Positions 6,492-7,805 of a stretch of DNA of 7,805 nucleotides are shown piece by piece. Origin of the DNA: Paenibacillus sp. Its GTDB lineage: Bacteria > Bacillota > Bacilli > Paenibacillales > NBRC-103111. The notes under the pieces were generated by a model. The model saw only the letters and a program-made list of their open reading frames with translations. It was not told the DNA's origin and searched no databases. The translations under genes were made by a program, and so were the position numbers. Position 1 is the first letter of the stretch. Every line of letters begins with the position of its first letter. The stretch is taken from assembly GCA_029239545.1 (NCBI GenBank), contig JARBUQ010000198.1, positions 1 through 7,805 on the forward strand, read 5' to 3'.

Positions 6492-7508
6492 TTATTTAAT
6501 GTTGAAATATTTGTACAGATCATCCAGCAAGGCCTTAGCTGCCAGTGCTCCGGCGCTCAAATTCCAGGTTACTACATCGACCTTGAAGTATTTGCCGTTC
6601 TTCACACCCTTGAGGTTTTTCCAAAGCGGTGAGGCCTGCCAATCCGTTTGGGCCTGAGCTTTTTCTGCTGAACCGTCCGCATCACTGATTTGAGTAATAT
6701 CGAATATGTAGTCCCCATCCAAGAGCGCCATCTGTTCCTTGGAGGTAACATTGATAACTGTTTTCCCATCAACCATCTGGGCTTTGGGTCTTGCCAGCCC
6801 AAGCTCATCGAAGACTGTCCCTGCGAAGCCTGTTACATAAACCCGCGCGCTGCCGTCTTTCTCGAAACGAATAATGGATACCTCCGTGGTCGCCAGACTG
6901 CTTCCGACCTTCGACTTAAACTCGGCTACTCGTTTATCCCAATCGCTTAGAATCTTGTCAGCTTCCGCTTCCTTATACAAGGCATTGGCAGCGATCTTCA
7001 AGTTTTCCTTCCAGTTAAACACCTCATCCGTGATAATGGTGGGTGCTATACTCTCCAGCTGTGGATAGATCTTCTCATGCCTGGTCTTCGTTCCAATAAT
7101 CAGATCCGGCTTAAGCCCGATAATGGCTTCAATATTAGGCTGCGCCTCATCGCCCAGGTTTTTCACACCATCCATACTGGCCCGAAGGAAGTTGTACCAA
7201 GGCTTCTGATCCCATGATTCCACGGCTCCTACCACCTTCACACCGAGTGCAACTGAGATATCAACCATCCCATTGAACAAAACTACGACACGTTCAGGCT
7301 TTTTCTTTAATGTGGCATTTCCCATGGCGTGTTTGATCGTTTTCTCCGTTGCTGCCGCTGCAGAAGCTGTGGGGCTCGGACTGGAGGCCCCGGTTTTATT
7401 GGCGTCCCCTCCATTGTTGGCCGTTCCTGTCCCGCCAGTATTGCCAGTCCCGCATGCGGTAACTGCTAATGCGATTATTACAACAAGCATGATTCGTAAA
7501 ACCTTCAT
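6492..7508 (-). CDS. Iron-siderophore ABC transporter substrate-binding lipoprotein
   Basis: Extracellular receptor that captures a ferric siderophore and hands it to the FecCD permeases. The 338-residue protein starts with a short basic N-terminus, a hydrophobic segment and a lipobox VTAC with Cys19 as the lipid-anchored residue. A Gly/Thr/Ser/Ala-rich flexible linker (about 20-55) follows, then a class III (TroA/FecB-like) fold from about residue 58. Family signatures are ERVVVL (72-77), the PNIEAIIGLKPDLII stretch (124-138), the QLESIAPTI segment (150-158) and FDELGLARP (233-241). The ATG is preceded by AAGGAGG with a 10-base gap. It is the first gene of the operon and lies under the Fur box, as expected for iron-starvation induction. 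The ligand cannot be read from sequence: hydroxamate, carboxylate and catecholate receptors share this fold. Confidence 0.95.
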   Translation of the reverse strand: MKVLRIMLVVIIALAVTACGTGNTGGTGTANNGGDANKTGASSPSPTASAAAATEKTIKHAMGNATLKKKPERVVVLFNGMVDISVALGVKVVGAVESWDQKPWYNFLRASMDGVKNLGDEAQPNIEAIIGLKPDLIIGTKTRHEKIYPQLESIAPTIITDEVFNWKENLKIAANALYKEAEADKILSDWDKRVAEFKSKVGSSLATTEVSIIRFEKDGSARVYVTGFAGTVFDELGLARPKAQMVDGKTVINVTSKEQMALLDGDYIFDITQISDADGSAEKAQAQTDWQASPLWKNLKGVKNGKYFKVDVVTWNLSAGALAAKALLDDLYKYFNIK

Positions 7509-7589
7509 CTGTTTTCTTCCTCCTTATAATTGTACGAAGCAAATGACCTCGCAAGCGTGCAGAGCTATATTAAGCCAGCAGCCTATAAT

Positions 7590-7610
7590 TGATAGTGATA
7601 ATTATTATCA
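7590..7610. promoter_or_regulatory. Fur box (compound, two overlapping 7-1-7 motifs)
   Basis: TGATAAT-T-ATTATCA at 7596-7610 matches the Bacillus Fur 7-1-7 consensus at all 14 specified positions. A second, weaker 7-1-7 motif is offset by 6 bp (7590-7604; 6/7 and 5/7 half-site matches), the arrangement known for two Fur dimers on one site. It overlaps the predicted transcription start, so Fur with iron should block the operon. A larger inverted repeat, ATAATTGATA/TATCAATTAT (7585-7594 and 7606-7615), frames it. Confidence 0.9.
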
Positions 7611-7639
7611 ATTATAAAATGCGTTCCACACATTGTACA
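7611..7639 (-). promoter_or_regulatory. Predicted sigma-A promoter of the siderophore importer operon
   Basis: On the minus strand TGTACA (7634-7639, four of six matches to TTGACA) is followed after 17 bp by a perfect TATAAT (7611-7616). Transcription would start near 7604, inside the Fur box, giving a leader of about 95 nucleotides before the SBP start codon. Found by reading; no transcript data. Confidence 0.6.
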
Positions 7640-7641
7640 TG

Positions 7642-7656
7642 TCGGATTATATCCGA
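7642..7656. promoter_or_regulatory. Inverted repeat upstream of importer promoter, candidate operator
   Basis: TCGGAT-TAT-ATCCGA is a perfect 6-bp-arm inverted repeat ending 3 bases upstream of the predicted -35 of the SBP promoter, the usual place for an activator site. The AraC-SBP regulator encoded downstream is an obvious candidate ligand, but AraC proteins often bind direct repeats, so this is inference. The repeat also contains a TATAAT on the minus strand, which has only a poor -35 at normal spacing. Confidence 0.35.
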
Positions 7657-7681
7657 TTGATGGGCTAAATTTGTCACATAG

Positions 7682-7704
7682 AAAAACCCGGCCAAAGGCC
7701 AGGT
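7682..7704 (-). terminator. Rho-independent terminator of an upstream minus-strand gene
   Basis: Read on the minus strand, ACCTGGCC and GGCCGGGT form an 8-bp stem (7697-7704 with 7686-7693, one G-T pair) closed by a TTT loop and followed at once by a run of five T. No T run follows the stem on the plus strand, so it acts only in the minus direction. It separates the upstream gene outside the window from the siderophore operon. Confidence 0.85.
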
Positions 7705-7805
7705 CATTGGTAGTTGTATGAAGTTGTAGATGTGGGAGGTAGATGAGGAGGCAAGCAGGGAGGCTCCGGGCGTAGGCTTGCGATGTGAGTTTTGTTCGAA
7801 ATCTT
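7704..7805 (-). other. Unassigned right edge upstream of a terminator
   Basis: All three minus-strand frames stay open from the window edge to the terminator, so the reading frame of the upstream gene cannot be decided. One frame ends in a TGA at 7704-7706, touching the base of the terminator hairpin, and would give a proline-rich 33-residue tail; this is possible but not convincing. The terminator beside it implies that a minus-strand transcript ends here. No plus-strand gene start is supported: the one ATG with a nearby GGAGG reaches a stop after about ten codons. Confidence 0.3.

Noticed and set aside
7509..7584. Riboswitch in the SBP leader
   Set aside because: The leader is only about 95 bases, with no strong nested stems or known aptamer motif; Fur control explains iron regulation.
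7646..7651. TATAAT on the minus strand inside the inverted repeat, as an upstream promoter
   Set aside because: The -35 position at 17 bp is ACAAAT; a GTGACA fits only with a 20-bp spacer. The TATAAT at 7611-7616 is better placed and overlaps the Fur box.

Overview
The window looks like chromosomal DNA from a Gram-positive Bacillota, most likely a Paenibacillus or close Bacillales relative. The evidence is roughly balanced base composition, strong AAGGAGG-type ribosome binding sites, occasional TTG starts, an SBP anchored as a lipoprotein, Fur boxes of the Bacillus 7-1-7 type, and an AraC regulator fused to a substrate-binding domain (the B. subtilis Btr architecture). The genus assignment is inference. 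All seven genes lie on the minus strand, so the biological order runs from high to low coordinates.

From right to left: a rho-independent terminator (about 7682-7704) closes an unseen upstream gene. It is followed by an intergenic region (7509-7681) holding a sigma-A-type promoter, a compound Fur box over the transcription start, and a short inverted repeat just upstream of the -35. This promoter drives a ferric-siderophore ABC importer operon: lipoprotein SBP (6492-7508), two FecCD permeases (5380-6402 and 4340-5383, overlapping as ATGA), FepC/FecE-type ATPase (3451-4320), and a nitroreductase-like flavoprotein (2898-3470) overlapping the ATPase by 20 bases. A perfect 12-bp-arm hairpin lies between the SBP and first permease genes.

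Next comes a separate promoter with a perfect 15-bp Fur box over its predicted start (2820-2834). It drives an AraC-family activator fused to a TroA/FecB-like siderophore-sensing domain (1175-2761). Last is a protein-kinase-fold protein with a degenerate active site (236-1099), which starts with TTG and is followed by a terminator (112-147). A possible promoter at 85-113 reads out of the left edge.

Working model: iron-loaded Fur represses both the importer operon and the regulator. On iron starvation both are derepressed, and the AraC-SBP protein, on binding imported siderophore in the cytosol, is inferred to boost the importer promoter. The nitroreductase is placed where a cytosolic reductase for iron release would be useful, but that role is unproven. 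The kinase-like gene has no evident link to iron. No mobile elements, CRISPR arrays, tRNA or rRNA genes were seen.
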